Assembly: GCA_001310555.1 (NCBI GenBank)
Contig: BAXO01000105.1
Coordinates: 1-17,796 of the forward strand
DNA: 17,796 nt
Reading direction: 5' to 3'
Source of the DNA: Bacillus sp. JCM 19058
GTDB lineage: Bacteria; Bacillota; Bacilli; Bacillales_H; Bacillaceae_D
The position numbers were made by a program, and so were the translations under genes. The notes below the pieces were generated by a model that had not been told where the DNA came from, ran no database searches, and saw only the letters and a list, made by a program, of their open reading frames with translations. Numbering within the stretch: position 1 is the first letter of the stretch; each line of letters starts with the position of its first letter. Positions 8,144 through 15,384 of the stretch are shown piece after piece.

Positions 8144-9328
8144 TTAATCCTTGCTTTTCTGTAATAAAAATAGGCTAATTAGTAGCATGATACATCCAAT
8201 GCCCCAAAAATAGATGGGCATAGCTAACAGCGTACCATTATGGAATATACTCATACCATAGATGATAACACTAACTAATAGATAGTATCCTAAACTAAAG
8301 ACTGCACCAACTGAACCGATTGCATCTTGAAAATTAACAAGAGCTAAACTTAGACAATTAGGTAAAGCCGTACCTGTACCAAATAGAATAATGAACACGT
8401 TAACTATCATTATAGGCATTTGTATAGAAGAAGGTAAAAAGTGTACGAAAGTAGCCATTAATGTTCCAGTAAACATAATACTCAAACCAATTACAATTAT
8501 CTTCTCTGGTTTAATACGGTTTACTAGATGTTTCGACAATATTGCACCTGCTATCGAAGCAAGAGCAACAACAATACCTAAAAGCCCATAAGTTTGACTA
8601 GTCAAGGAAAAGTATCGTGTAAAGATATATGGTGCTTCGCTATAGTAACTAAACAGTATACCGTTAATGCCGCCAATCAAAAAACCATACAACCACAGAC
8701 GGTAATTTGTCGCCATTCTCCAAATTAGTGATAGTAAAGGTTTTTGTTCTAGATTAATTGGCTTTGTCTCCGGTAAGCGGAAAAATGCGTAGCAAAATAC
8801 CGCAATACTCATGGTGACCAACACCGCAAATACGTATTTATAGCCAAAATGGTGCTCAGCGAAACCACCAATCAATGGACCAATGGCGGGAGTGAAGGCT
8901 AAAGCAGCAGAAATTTGAGCAAATCGCTTGTGCCGCTTAACTCCTTGAAAGCTTTCACGCAAGATCGTTTGCGTTACAATAGAGCCAACACTTACACCGA
9001 ATGCTTGAATAAAGCGACCAATTATTAAAACCACAAAATGACTAGCTAGTAAACACAAAACACTACCAAAAAAAGTAGAAAAGCAACCCATAGAGCATGG
9101 CATTTCTACGACCAACTTTATCAGACAAACGCCCAAAGAAAAATACGCCTAAAGCAAATGCAACGAAATAAATACTCATGGTTAGCTGAGTATTACTCAT
9201 AGATGTTTTAAATGCATCTGCAATTGACGGTAAAGAAGGGCTAAATATCGTTTCACTGATTTGGGGGAGCCCAATTAATACAATTAATAATAATAAACTT
9301 GGTGTCTTGCTTCCGATGTTTTCTTCAA
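8144..9328 (-). pseudogene. Bcr/CflA-type multidrug MFS exporter, frameshifted
   Basis: A 12-span major facilitator of the Bcr/CflA drug-resistance group, ~395 aa when joined. The N-terminal part gives IGLPQISETIFSPSLPSIAD and the MFS loop 2-3 motif FGRLSDKVGRRNAMLYG. The rest begins FGSVLCLLASHF, then motif C-like text, then LIGGFAEHHFGYKYVF. The join fails at an A7 run (9068-9074; T7 on the coding strand), where T6 would read YFFGSVLC. The best ribosome site (AGGAGAGG, about 9333-9341) points to TTG at 9328-9326, but that TTG is in a different frame from the first helix. A second indel between 9290 and 9326 is therefore likely. As written, no full transporter is made. Confidence 0.83.
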
Positions 9329-9348
9329 AAGTATCCTCTCCTAAATAA

Positions 9349-9420
9349 TTATAGGTTTGAAAGACATCGTAGCTTGGGAAAAGGTGGTTTCATAAGTTTA
9401 ATTTTATCCAAATCACTCAT
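9349..9420 (-). CDS. Possible 23-aa leader peptide of the exporter gene
   Basis: ATG 9420 follows AAAGGATGTG. It reads MSDLDKIKLMKPPFPKLRCL and a few more residues, then TAA at 9349, immediately beside the ribosome site of the exporter. A short peptide ending at the next gene's ribosome site is the layout of translation-attenuation leaders of resistance genes (ermC, cat). No alternative hairpins were worked out, so this is only a positional suggestion. Confidence 0.2.
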   Translation of the reverse strand: MSDLDKIKLMKPPFPKLRCLSNL

Positions 9421-9457
9421 GAAGTCACATCCTTTCGAAAAAGTAGCACGCAAAAGA

Positions 9458-9690
9458 TCATACTACTTTCTTCAAAGAAATACAATTGTAGTTAACACAC
9501 ATACCAGATTTTGGTGATAAGGCAATAATCTTTTTTCCTTCCGGTACATGGAGCCGTTGAACCAACCAATCCGTATACAATTTTCTCCAAAAGTAATAAA
9601 GTTAGTACAATTAACATCGGTAAGCTTGGGAAATAAAATAATTTGAGGTCCAATGAAGACTTTGTCGGGGGGCTAAATTGGTTGTCCCTT
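9458..9690 (-). pseudogene. Decayed coding remnant of unknown identity
   Basis: On the minus strand, one frame reads FIGPQIILFPKLTDVNCTNF then FGENCIRIG. The neighbouring frame continues DWLVQRLHVPEGKKIIALSP and CVNYNC..KKVV to a TGA at 9458-9460. The two halves join sensibly with one indel near 9570, which suggests a dead gene. No family is recognised. Confidence 0.22.
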
Positions 9691-9740
9691 ATTCAAATCA
9701 GAACAATTGGTAAAAAACACGCTGGTATCACTAATAGTTT

Positions 9741-9985
9741 GCACGCCAGTATATTAGAAAACAAATAAGTACGGCTAAGGTGGGACGGTCGCTTTTCTTT
9801 CCCTGAACGTTTAGGGGGAAAGGAGGAATCGATATAACGACATATGAAGCTATTACTATTGCTATCAATGCAAGTCTAGTCGTAGTTGGCGTTTTATCGA
9901 TAATCATTACGATGATCTTAACGCTCGTCGTCACATTACCTAAAAAAAACAGCTACCCTGAGTCAAGGACAAATTACAAGTCATG
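9741..9985 (+). repeat. Toxin-locus repeat, copy A (degenerate)
   Basis: First of three related ~250-bp units (with 11120-11368 and 17195-17448). Shared features run in order: a -10 (here weakened to TATATT, 9750-9755), 'ACAAATnnGTACGGCTAA', 'GACGGTCGC', 'CTGAACGTTTAG', a ribosome site, then the peptide ORF. In this copy CTTTCCC (9797-9803) can pair with GGGAAAG (9816-9822), abutting the ribosome site. Confidence 0.8.
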
Positions 9986-10052
9986 CCGCTTTAAGGTATT
10001 ATTTTGCTCAATTAAAGGGTTGATTGTTGAAAAGGGATTTTTAAAGAATTAG
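9834..10052 (+). pseudogene. Hol-Tox/TxpA-like type I toxin, copy A, start and stop lost
   Basis: The sequence is homologous to the peptides at 11219-11368 and 17296-17448: TTYEAITIAINASLVVVGVL, then SIIITMILTLVVT and PKKNSYPESRTNYK. Where the others have ATG, this has ATA (9834-9836), eight bases after AAAGGAGG. Where the others stop after NYK, TAA is TCA (9981-9983) and the frame runs 23 codons on to TAG 10052, just before the kinase gene. With the weakened -10, this copy is probably silent, although weak initiation at ATA cannot be excluded. Confidence 0.7.
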
Positions 10053-10083
10053 TTCTGAACAGCTTTTATTGAGGAGGAGGATT

Positions 10084-11010
10084 ATGACAAATTTAAGTGA
10101 AGAAAAGAAGTTTGAACAGTTGGTTCAAAGATTCTATCCAGAAGGCAAGTTACTTCGCAAATGGGATTTAGAAGGTGGAATCTCAGCGCAGGTGAAGGGA
10201 CTTGAAATATTGCAATCTGATGATCGAATTGAAAGAGTGATTTTTCGACAACATGGTGATGTTGACCTTAAACAAAACCCTTGTATCGCGGCCGATGAAT
10301 TCAAGCTATTAGAGATACTTAAATCTGAAGGATTGCTCGTACCAATGCCTTACTATCTTGATCAATCCTGCGAGATACATTCAACACCATATATCATTAT
10401 TGAGTTTATAAACGGGGAAACCGAATTCAATCCCATTGATTTAAACAATTACATCCTCCAGTTGGTAACCAATCTAGTCAAAATTCATAATGTAGATTGC
10501 TCAAAAGTGGACGTAACCTTTCTGCCAAAGCAAGCAGAAGTATTTGCCGATATACTTAATAAGCGGTGTATAAACGCAGACGAAACATTAGTCGAGGATG
10601 CTCTCCGGGATAAGTTGAAATCAGTCCTGCCGTTTCTATCAAGAAATACAGATGTAATACTTCACGGAGATTTTTGGCCAGGTAATACAATGTGGGAAAA
10701 AAAGTAATCTTATTTCTATTATCGATTGGGAAGATGCGGCTATAGGAGATCACTAGCTGACCTTGCCAATGCTCGCCTGGAAATCTTATTTCATTTTGGG
10801 TTGGAGGCGATGAATAACTTTACGAATCAATATAAAACCATGATGACCACAATTGATTTTACAAACCTTTCTTACTGGGATTTACTCGCTGCATTAAGGC
10901 TGTCTAAGTTTCCTGAATGGGGATTAGATAAAAGTACTGTACAGATGATGCAAGACAGACACCAGTTGTTTGTTACCCAAGCATTTAAAGCTATTGGTAC
11001 AACCCATTAG
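10084..11010 (+). pseudogene. Aminoglycoside phosphotransferase-family kinase, two indels
   Basis: An APH-fold (PF01636-type) small-molecule kinase, ~308 aa when repaired. The N-lobe includes RVIFRQHGDVDLKQN, the hinge reads YIIIEFINGETE, and the catalytic HGDFWPGN is at residues 194-201. An extra A in the A7 run 10697-10703 creates TAA at 10705-10707. The shifted frame then supplies SNLISIIDWEDAAIGD, with the metal-binding Asp. A missing C near 10751 returns to the original frame at LADLANARLEILFHFG. The two indels compensate in phase but leave stops in between, so the chain ends just before its metal ligand. ATG 10084 follows GAGGAGGAGG. The substrate is unknown, and it is distinct from the APH(4)-like gene at 553. 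It lies between toxin copies A and B. Confidence 0.82.
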
Positions 11011-11119
11011 ACCTCTCTATTTTCCGCAATTGGGTGCGATCGTGTAATAACAAGAATTGCGCCTTTTTTTAGTGAATGGGGGCTTAGCTCGATAAGCTCC
11101 TTGAAAACATCCCAATATT

Positions 11120-11368
11120 TTGTTGGGCCCTGTATAATAGAAAGACAAATAGATACGGCTAATGGTGACGGTCGCTTTTCTTTTACTTGAACGTTTAGAG
11201 GGCAAGGAGGGGAGCGGTATGACGGCAGATGAAGCAATGAACCTAGTTATTAACGCAAGCCTAGTGGTAGTTGGCGTTTTATCGATAATCATTACGATGC
11301 TCTTAACGCTCGTCGTCACATTAACTAAAAAAACCAGCTACCCTGAGTCAAGGACAAATTACAAGTAA
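11120..11368 (+). repeat. Toxin-locus repeat, copy B
   Basis: Second of the three units. The -10 is a consensus TATAAT (11133-11138), but no clear -35 was found. The leader keeps 'GATACGGCTAATGGTGACGG' and 'TGAACGTTTAGAGGG'. Here the pairing beside the ribosome site is CTTG (11186-11189) with CAAG (11203-11206), different bases from copy A. Confidence 0.82.
11219..11368 (+). CDS. Hol-Tox/TxpA-like type I toxin peptide, copy B
   Basis: An intact 49-aa peptide. It has a short polar start (MTADEAMN), one hydrophobic helix at about residues 9-34 (LVINASLVVVGVLSIIITML and on), then a basic tail KKTSYPESRTNYK. This is the design of small membrane-active toxins of Bacillus type I toxin-antitoxin systems (TxpA, BsrG, and the Hol-Tox 'putative holin-like toxin' family). 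In those systems an antisense RNA blocks the toxin mRNA. ATG 11219 follows AGGAGGGGAG. The peptide is short but supported by two homologues in the window and by a conserved leader. The toxic role is inferred from the family, and overexpression data are not available from sequence. Confidence 0.8.
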   Translation: MTADEAMNLVINASLVVVGVLSIIITMLLTLVVTLTKKTSYPESRTNYK

Positions 11369-11378
11369 TTTAATAACA

Positions 11379-11408
11379 GGCTCTCGTTATTCAATTAAAG
11401 AGCCATTT
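11379..11408 (+). terminator. Hairpin after toxin copy B
   Basis: GGCTCT (11379-11384) pairs with AGAGCC (11399-11404), 14-nt loop, then ATTTT. It is a modest terminator 10 bp after the toxin stop. The loop text TTCAATTA is also found after copies A (CTCAATTAAAGGG) and C (TTCAATTATCGGG). Confidence 0.45.
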
Positions 11409-11530
11409 TCTGGAATGAATTCTTTTGTAAACTGAGCACTTGTTTCGCCTTTGACGTTCTTGTCATAGTTAGCGTAGCGATAAAATGTGCATCTATCGAT
11501 TGTAATATGGACTGAACTGCTTTGAATAAA
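11387..11530 (-). pseudogene. Possible C-terminal remnant, unknown
   Basis: A minus-strand frame without a start, ending at TAA 11387, reads TFYRYANYDKNVKGETSAQF then TKEFIPENGSLIE. It is protein-like but short, without a ribosome site, and squeezed between the CGNR gene and toxin copy B. It may be the end of a gene deleted when these flanks formed. No family is recognised. Confidence 0.2.
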
Positions 11531-11532
11531 TC

Positions 11533-12078
11533 CTACCGATTTTCTCTATGCTTTCTAACTCTTGATAAATTTCCACAAGCTTCACTGCTACACCAGTGTT
11601 TTCGTCCATTTTTTGTATCATCATAAAACACCCATAAGCAATCTTGATTTTTACAAATCTTCACCCGTTTATATTCGTTGGTTATAAACATATTGGAAAA
11701 CGACAATGCAACTTCAGAAATAAAGGCCTCCCAGCTATCTTCTAAAGGTTTAGATATAAGTTCATAACTCTCCGCTTTTTTTATTAGTGTGGGCTTTCTT
11801 TTCGTTTTGGACATAAAATCATTGATAGTCTGAATTTCCTGGGAAGAGGGCTCTCGATTTTCACTCGTTTTTTTAAAGATATTTCGCATTAACTGACGTA
11901 ATTGTTGTAATGATTTAATGTTTCTGGCTGTGGGATAAGGCAGATGGGAAACCTCCCAATCGTTAATAAACAGTTTCAACCATTTATCGTTTTCTAGTCG
12001 ATCTTCTGATTTTCCAGTTCCCCGATAGTCGTACCACATCGTGTTTATAACGTCTAAACAAATAAATGATTTGCCCAT
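11533..12078 (-). CDS. CGNR zinc-finger regulator (ABATE domain)
   Basis: A 181-aa putative transcription regulator of the ABATE/CGNR group. The N-terminal ~125 residues match the stress-sensor-like ABATE region, here with DVINTMWYDYRGTGKSEDRL and SLQQLRQLMRNIF. The C-terminal zinc ribbon begins KICKNQDCLWVFYDDTKNGR and continues HWCSSEACGN, giving two Cys pairs C-x4-C and C-x4-C-G-N, then the basic RVRKHR tail. ATG 12078 follows AAGGAGA on the minus strand. It is intact and monocistronic. A plausible promoter upstream is TTGATA-N17-TAACAT. Target genes are unknown. Confidence 0.9.
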   Translation of the reverse strand: MGKSFICLDVINTMWYDYRGTGKSEDRLENDKWLKLFINDWEVSHLPYPTARNIKSLQQLRQLMRNIFKKTSENREPSSQEIQTINDFMSKTKRKPTLIKKAESYELISKPLEDSWEAFISEVALSFSNMFITNEYKRVKICKNQDCLWVFYDDTKNGRKHWCSSEACGNLSRVRKHRENR

Positions 12079-12193
12079 TTTTGTCGTTTCTCCTTCATTT
12101 TAATCGAATTGCTAAAAAGTGTTGCTATTTAATATGTTATCATGTAACGTATAAAATATCAAAAGAGCATTACAGAGAAAGGTGGAATAAGAA

Positions 12194-12375
12194 ATGGCGA
12201 ACAGTACCCTGTTGAAAAATAAGATGGAAAGGAGGGTGCGGATATTATAAACTTTCTTATGTCGAAGTTATTCTCTCATCCCGATATGGAAAAACTGTAT
12301 AAAAATCAACAAATGAACAATTATTGTGAACGGGAGCTAATCAAGGTACATGAAAGATTTTTCTTAGGAAAATAA
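12194..12375 (+). pseudogene. Small helical protein, probably one frameshift
   Basis: ATG 12194 after AAAGGTGG opens MANSTLLKNKMERRVRIL and stops at 12250. The +1 frame from about 12235 reads ADIINFLMSKLFSHPDMEKL, then YKNQQMNNYCERELIKVHER and FFLGK to TAA 12375, including an internal ATG at 12259 without a good ribosome site. Restoring one base around GGGTGCGG would give a single ~59-aa charged helical protein. No family is recognised. The reading as one gene is an inference from the good ribosome site and matching composition. Confidence 0.35.
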
Positions 12376-12560
12376 TTCAATGAGTGCTTTTTTTTATACG
12401 ACTATGTAATGATTAAAATTAATTATGAGTGTTACAAGCGTTGATGGGTATTATGCTCATATTTATGATATTCACCAGCTAACAGTAATTAGTTTAATCC
12501 GTTCAGGATGCACGATTCTAAAGGGTTGACTTTACAATGTAGACTAGGGGGAAGATGATC

Positions 12561-13043
12561 ATGACTCATGCAAAGACGGTTCTGTTAAATCAATTATTAG
12601 CCAATGCAAACGACCGAAGTTGGTATGTTTCTTTTGAGGAGGTTGTTGAAGGGGTCACTGAAGAAGAAGCATTTTGGAAGCCTGACGCTGAAAGTCATAG
12701 TATTGCAGAAATTGTCCAGCATCTTATTTATTGGAATGAAGTGACGCAAACGCGATATGAGCATTCTAACTTTAATGCTATACAGTCAGTAGAGGATAAT
12801 GCAGAGAGTTTTATCGTCTCTAAAGAGACAAATTTTACAAAACTCAAAAATCAGCTATTAGATGTACTGTTGCACTGGCAGTCATTGATTACGAAAGACG
12901 AAAAGTTAGATACAATTGTAGCTGGGTTTCCGGTAGAGGCTGAGTGGTGGGCATTGATTGGTAATACAACGACACATAATGCATATCATATCGGTCAAAT
13001 TGCTTATATAAGAAAAATGAAAAAGCATTCTATTCATGAATAA
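12561..13043 (+). CDS. DinB-like (DinB_2) superfamily protein
   Basis: A 160-aa four-helix-bundle protein of the DinB/YfiT-type metal-binding superfamily. Typical text is ANDRSWYVSFEEVVEGVTEE with AFWKPDAESHSIAEIVQHLI (first metal His at HL), W near 'YWNE', and the C-terminal NTTTHNAYHIGQIAYIRK, which holds the other His ligands. Members act as thiol-dependent transferases or hydrolases; the substrate here is unknown. ATG 12561 is better placed after AGGGGGAAG than ATG 12555. It is intact and stands alone. The IS110 remnant begins 15 bp after its stop. Confidence 0.86.
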   Translation: MTHAKTVLLNQLLANANDRSWYVSFEEVVEGVTEEEAFWKPDAESHSIAEIVQHLIYWNEVTQTRYEHSNFNAIQSVEDNAESFIVSKETNFTKLKNQLLDVLLHWQSLITKDEKLDTIVAGFPVEAEWWALIGNTTTHNAYHIGQIAYIRKMKKHSIHE

Positions 13044-13057
13044 AAATGGGCATTAGC

Positions 13058-13868
13058 TTAAGAGGCACATGCTATAATGGCAATCTTAATAGGTTTTTCT
13101 TCGGCTTGTTTCTTATCATAAAAACCGCATTCACAGCCATGAATAATGAATGGCGCAATTGCCTTGAATCACGAATAGAGACGCGATTGGAGGTTGCTGT
13201 AAATCGTCCTGATGAATACACTTCTGGCTCAACGCCCGCATAGGCAACAAGTTTTTTAGGGGTGCTAAATCGATCAATGCTGCTGATATCTACTATAGTG
13301 ACAGAAGCAGTAATATCGCCAACCCCTGGTATGGAGGTGAGGAGAGGATATTCTTCCACCTCTTTTGTAATTTACTTGATTGGCTTTTCCAACATTGTGA
13401 TGTGCTGTTGATACTGGATGAGTAGTTTTGCTTGTACCTTAAGGTAAACGAGTAAACCTTCCCCGATGTCTTGAACAAGCGTATTTTTAGCTAGTTCGAA
13501 TAACTGTTCTGCTTTGTGAACGAGCAGGTTTTATCGCCTCATAAAGCACACCTGAATTTTTTTTCTTTGGTAGATTCAAGCATTAATGTTGGGATTGTAT
13601 AGGTTTTTAGAACGTGTAGGGAAGCGTTTGAAAAAAAGCTTATGAAACAATTTCGTATACGTTGGGAACACTTGCTCAACCGTCGCTTGAAACAATAATT
13701 TGATTTGTGTATGCATGACGGTCAGGCTTTCTCTTTGCAGTGTTATCTGCCCTAGTTTTATGGTTTGTTGACTTCGACGCTTATACACTTAAATTCTTCC
13801 TTGTTGCCCTAAGTGGTAGGCATCAGCAACATCTATTTTTCCTCGTCTAAAAGCGCTTTTCCTTTTAT
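13058..13868 (-). pseudogene. IS110-family transposase, decayed and truncated
   Basis: Pieces of one IS110 DEDD transposase in order on the minus strand. They are GKIDVADAYHLGQQGRI (about 13850-13792), a TAA (13789-13791), then VYKRRSQQTIKLG..LQRESLTVMHTQIK, VEQVFPTYTKLF, EQLFELAKNTLVQDIGEG, a second TAA (13372-13374), and the C-terminal Transposase_20 domain LLTSIPGVGDITASV..KKLVAYAG..SGRFTATSNRVS. At the end it jumps over the catalytic Ser-region tail to YDKKQAEEKPIKIAIIACA and stops at 13058. The DEDD N-terminus is missing. At least two in-frame stops, one or more frameshifts and an internal deletion make it non-functional. IS110 elements lack terminal inverted repeats, so the element borders cannot be placed. 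Confidence 0.8.
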
Positions 13869-13952
13869 GAATAGATATGTAACAATCACTTCATATCCTT
13901 AATGATGACTGTTGTTTCCAAAAAATTACTCACCCAGATTAACTATCTATGT

Positions 13953-13986
13953 AAAAAAGACACCTATTTGTGAGTAATAGATGCCT
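13953..13986 (-). terminator. Terminator of the GPP34-MerR operon
   Basis: Read leftward, AGGCATCTATT pairs with AATAGGTGTCT (11 bp, two G-U pairs, 7-nt loop) and is followed by U6 (A6 at 13953-13958). It starts 10 bp after the MerR stop. Confidence 0.8.
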
Positions 13987-13995
13987 CTTGCTGAT

Positions 13996-14256
13996 CTAAT
14001 CGTCTAGTAACAACTTTTTGATTTCTAATATAGATTTTTTTTGCTTTCTAAGGTTTCTAATTTCGTTTATTCGTTCCAAACTCTCTATCCGCTTATATCT
14101 TCTTGTTAAATTTGATTCACTTTGTTCATACGGAATTAACCCTTCTTCTGTATAGTGTTTAAGTGTACTATACCTAACGTCGGTCAACCTCACTAATTCA
14201 CCAATTGTCACATAATCAGATTGTTCAATTACTTCTATTCTTCTTTGTCTTGACAT
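13996..14256 (-). CDS. Small MerR-family DNA-binding protein
   Basis: An 86-aa protein that is nearly only a MerR winged helix: YVTIGELVRLTDVRYSTLKH (HTH), YTEEGLIPYEQSE, then RRYKRIESLERINEIRNLRK and a short tail IKKLLLDD. It lacks the long dimer helix and effector domain of classical MerR proteins. Such minimal members occur near plasmid and phage functions. The ribosome site GAGGTG precedes ATG 14256. It follows the GPP34 gene by 116 bp on the same strand and shares its terminator, so it probably regulates that operon. Confidence 0.85.
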   Translation of the reverse strand: MSRQRRIEVIEQSDYVTIGELVRLTDVRYSTLKHYTEEGLIPYEQSESNLTRRYKRIESLERINEIRNLRKQKKSILEIKKLLLDD

Positions 14257-14372
14257 CTCCGAACACCTCTACTTACGGGGGAAAATAGGAGCCTGTAGAA
14301 GCGCCGAAATACCTTCCACTTTATTTATCATACCTTTAACTAAATTTGCGGTTTCAGTCTTATTCAGTTTCA

Positions 14373-14921
14373 TTAAGTTTTTTCTTTTATCCCGGAATTC
14401 TCATATTTTGAAAAGTAATTTTTAATTAACCCACTTTTATATAATAAGATAACTAATATGGTTACATCTTCCGTAATTAGCTCATCTTCAAAGATTTCTG
14501 CTCGAATTTTGTCAATGATTTTGTTTACTGAGCTTTTATTAGGTACATACGCCAAACCAGATTTAACGTATTCAATATTTGCGGTGTTAGCTCTTGCTAA
14601 TGAATCCCCAACTGAGTTAACTAATTGGTTTAAATGTTTATCTGTTATTGAAAAATTATATGCTCCAACTATTTTGCTAATTTTAACTGGGTTAGCTTGT
14701 TTTATATAGTTAAATAGTGGTCCGAGGTAATCTAAGTCTGTTGGAAGCTCACTTTTTACAATGACTTTATTTCCTTCTATATCTATACAATTTTCTAATT
14801 GTAATTCAAGTAATCCACTTGCTAATAAGCAAACTAATTTCTCTGAGGTGAAACTTGGTAATTTACCTTTATCGTTTAATGAACATAACAAAAATTCTTG
14901 AGTTATAGATAAATTCTTCAT
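14373..14921 (-). CDS. GOLPH3/VPS74-like (GPP34) family protein
   Basis: 182 aa. It opens KNLSITQEFLLCSLNDKGKL, the GPP34 'lt-ee-lLL-L-dekG-l' start, followed by KLVCLLASGLLELQLEN, matching the 'AGALLLELaL' helix. It ends TEDVTILVILLYKSGLIKNY, like the GPP34 'alv-LL-aagLl' end. In eukaryotes the fold binds PI4P at the Golgi; the role of bacterial members is unknown. The likely start is ATG 14921 after AAGGAGAG (8-nt spacing), not the upstream ATG at 14966. Its promoter (14998-15026) carries five 7-bp repeats. The family call is from pattern memory and moderate. Confidence 0.6.
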   Translation of the reverse strand: MKNLSITQEFLLCSLNDKGKLPSFTSEKLVCLLASGLLELQLENCIDIEGNKVIVKSELPTDLDYLGPLFNYIKQANPVKISKIVGAYNFSITDKHLNQLVNSVGDSLARANTANIEYVKSGLAYVPNKSSVNKIIDKIRAEIFEDELITEDVTILVILLYKSGLIKNYFSKYENSGIKEKT

Positions 14922-14961
14922 CGAACATCTCTCCTTTTTATAAGAGTATTTTTCAAAACCA

Positions 14962-14996
14962 ACCACTTATCACTTACTACTTATCACTTACTACTT
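14962..14996. repeat. Five tandem 7-bp repeats at the GPP34 promoter
   Basis: Plus strand: ACCACTT, ATCACTT, ACTACTT, ATCACTT, ACTACTT, with no gaps (minus strand AAGTRRT-type units). The array starts 2 bp downstream of the minus-strand -10 and so covers the transcription start and early leader. It is a likely operator, possibly for the small MerR protein. Confidence 0.85.
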
Positions 14997-14997
14997 A

Positions 14998-15026
14998 ACA
15001 ATAAATGAATTTAGCTTTTTTGTCAA
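14998..15026 (-). promoter_or_regulatory. Sigma-A promoter of the GPP34-MerR operon
   Basis: On the minus strand, -35 TTGACA (15021-15026), 17-bp spacer, -10 TATTGT (14998-15003). It is a near-consensus promoter, directly upstream of the heptad repeats. Confidence 0.8.
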
Positions 15027-15181
15027 TACAAAAATAAGAATATGGCTGCAGTTGTACGTAGCAAAGGGAAGTGAGAGAAGTATCGAGCCATTTTTCTAAA
15101 AAAAATAAATCCAATGGAAATCATAAAACTAACGAAGATACAATATAAAACCGCCGATGCGTAAAAGACAGTGAATGACAT
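15023..15181 (-). CDS. Possible 52-aa membrane peptide or membrane-protein end
   Basis: The open frame starts at ATG 15181 and reads MSFTVFYASAVLYCIFVSFM then ISIGFIFFRKMARYFSHFPL, ending RTTAAIFLFLY at a TGA that overlaps the GPP34 -35 box. It has two hydrophobic segments around a basic turn, which looks protein-like. No ribosome site precedes the ATG, so it may be the tail of a lost membrane gene. No family is recognised. Confidence 0.3.
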   Translation of the reverse strand: MSFTVFYASAVLYCIFVSFMISIGFIFFRKMARYFSHFPLLRTTAAIFLFLY

Positions 15182-15338
15182 TTATAGTTAAATTTAGATA
15201 ATGAAACGGATAAAAATTGCAGATTAATATTTAATTTGGTCTATCTTAAACGCATTTACTGTACATACTTGCTTATCGAATTTGAATTTATGCGATAAAT
15301 TGAAAATAAGCCTTGTACGCAAAGCAAAATTCGACACG
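15182..15338 (-). other. Tail of the older Tn3-like fragment
   Basis: At 15320-15338, GTACGCAAAGCAAAATTCGACA matches, in two stretches, the sequence just inside the Tn3 repeat at 17521-17541 (GTACTTTAAGCAAAACTCGACA). The outer part of the inverted repeat is not recognisable here. The rest of this stretch shows nothing. Confidence 0.45.
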
Positions 15339-15380
15339 AAAAAAGCCAAAAACCTGTACATTAATGGCTTTAGCTTTTTT
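15339..15380 (-). terminator. Terminator of the older Tn3 transposase fragment
   Basis: GCCA with flanking A's (15342-15348) pairs with TGGCTTT (15365-15371). Read leftward it ends in a U6 run (15339-15344). It occupies the same place relative to tnpA as the hairpin at 17542-17581. Confidence 0.55.
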
Positions 15381-15384
15381 TTAT

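Noticed and set aside
9299..9517. 72-codon plus-strand ORF
   Set aside because: It is opposite the exporter start and decayed minus-strand coding, with no ribosome site.
13046..13243. 65-codon plus-strand ORF after DinB
   Set aside because: Antisense shadow of the IS110 transposase remnant.
14458..14709. 83-codon plus-strand ORF
   Set aside because: Antisense shadow of the GPP34-like gene.
14962..14996. CRISPR-like array
   Set aside because: The units are 7 bp with no spacers, so this is an operator- or iteron-like tandem repeat.
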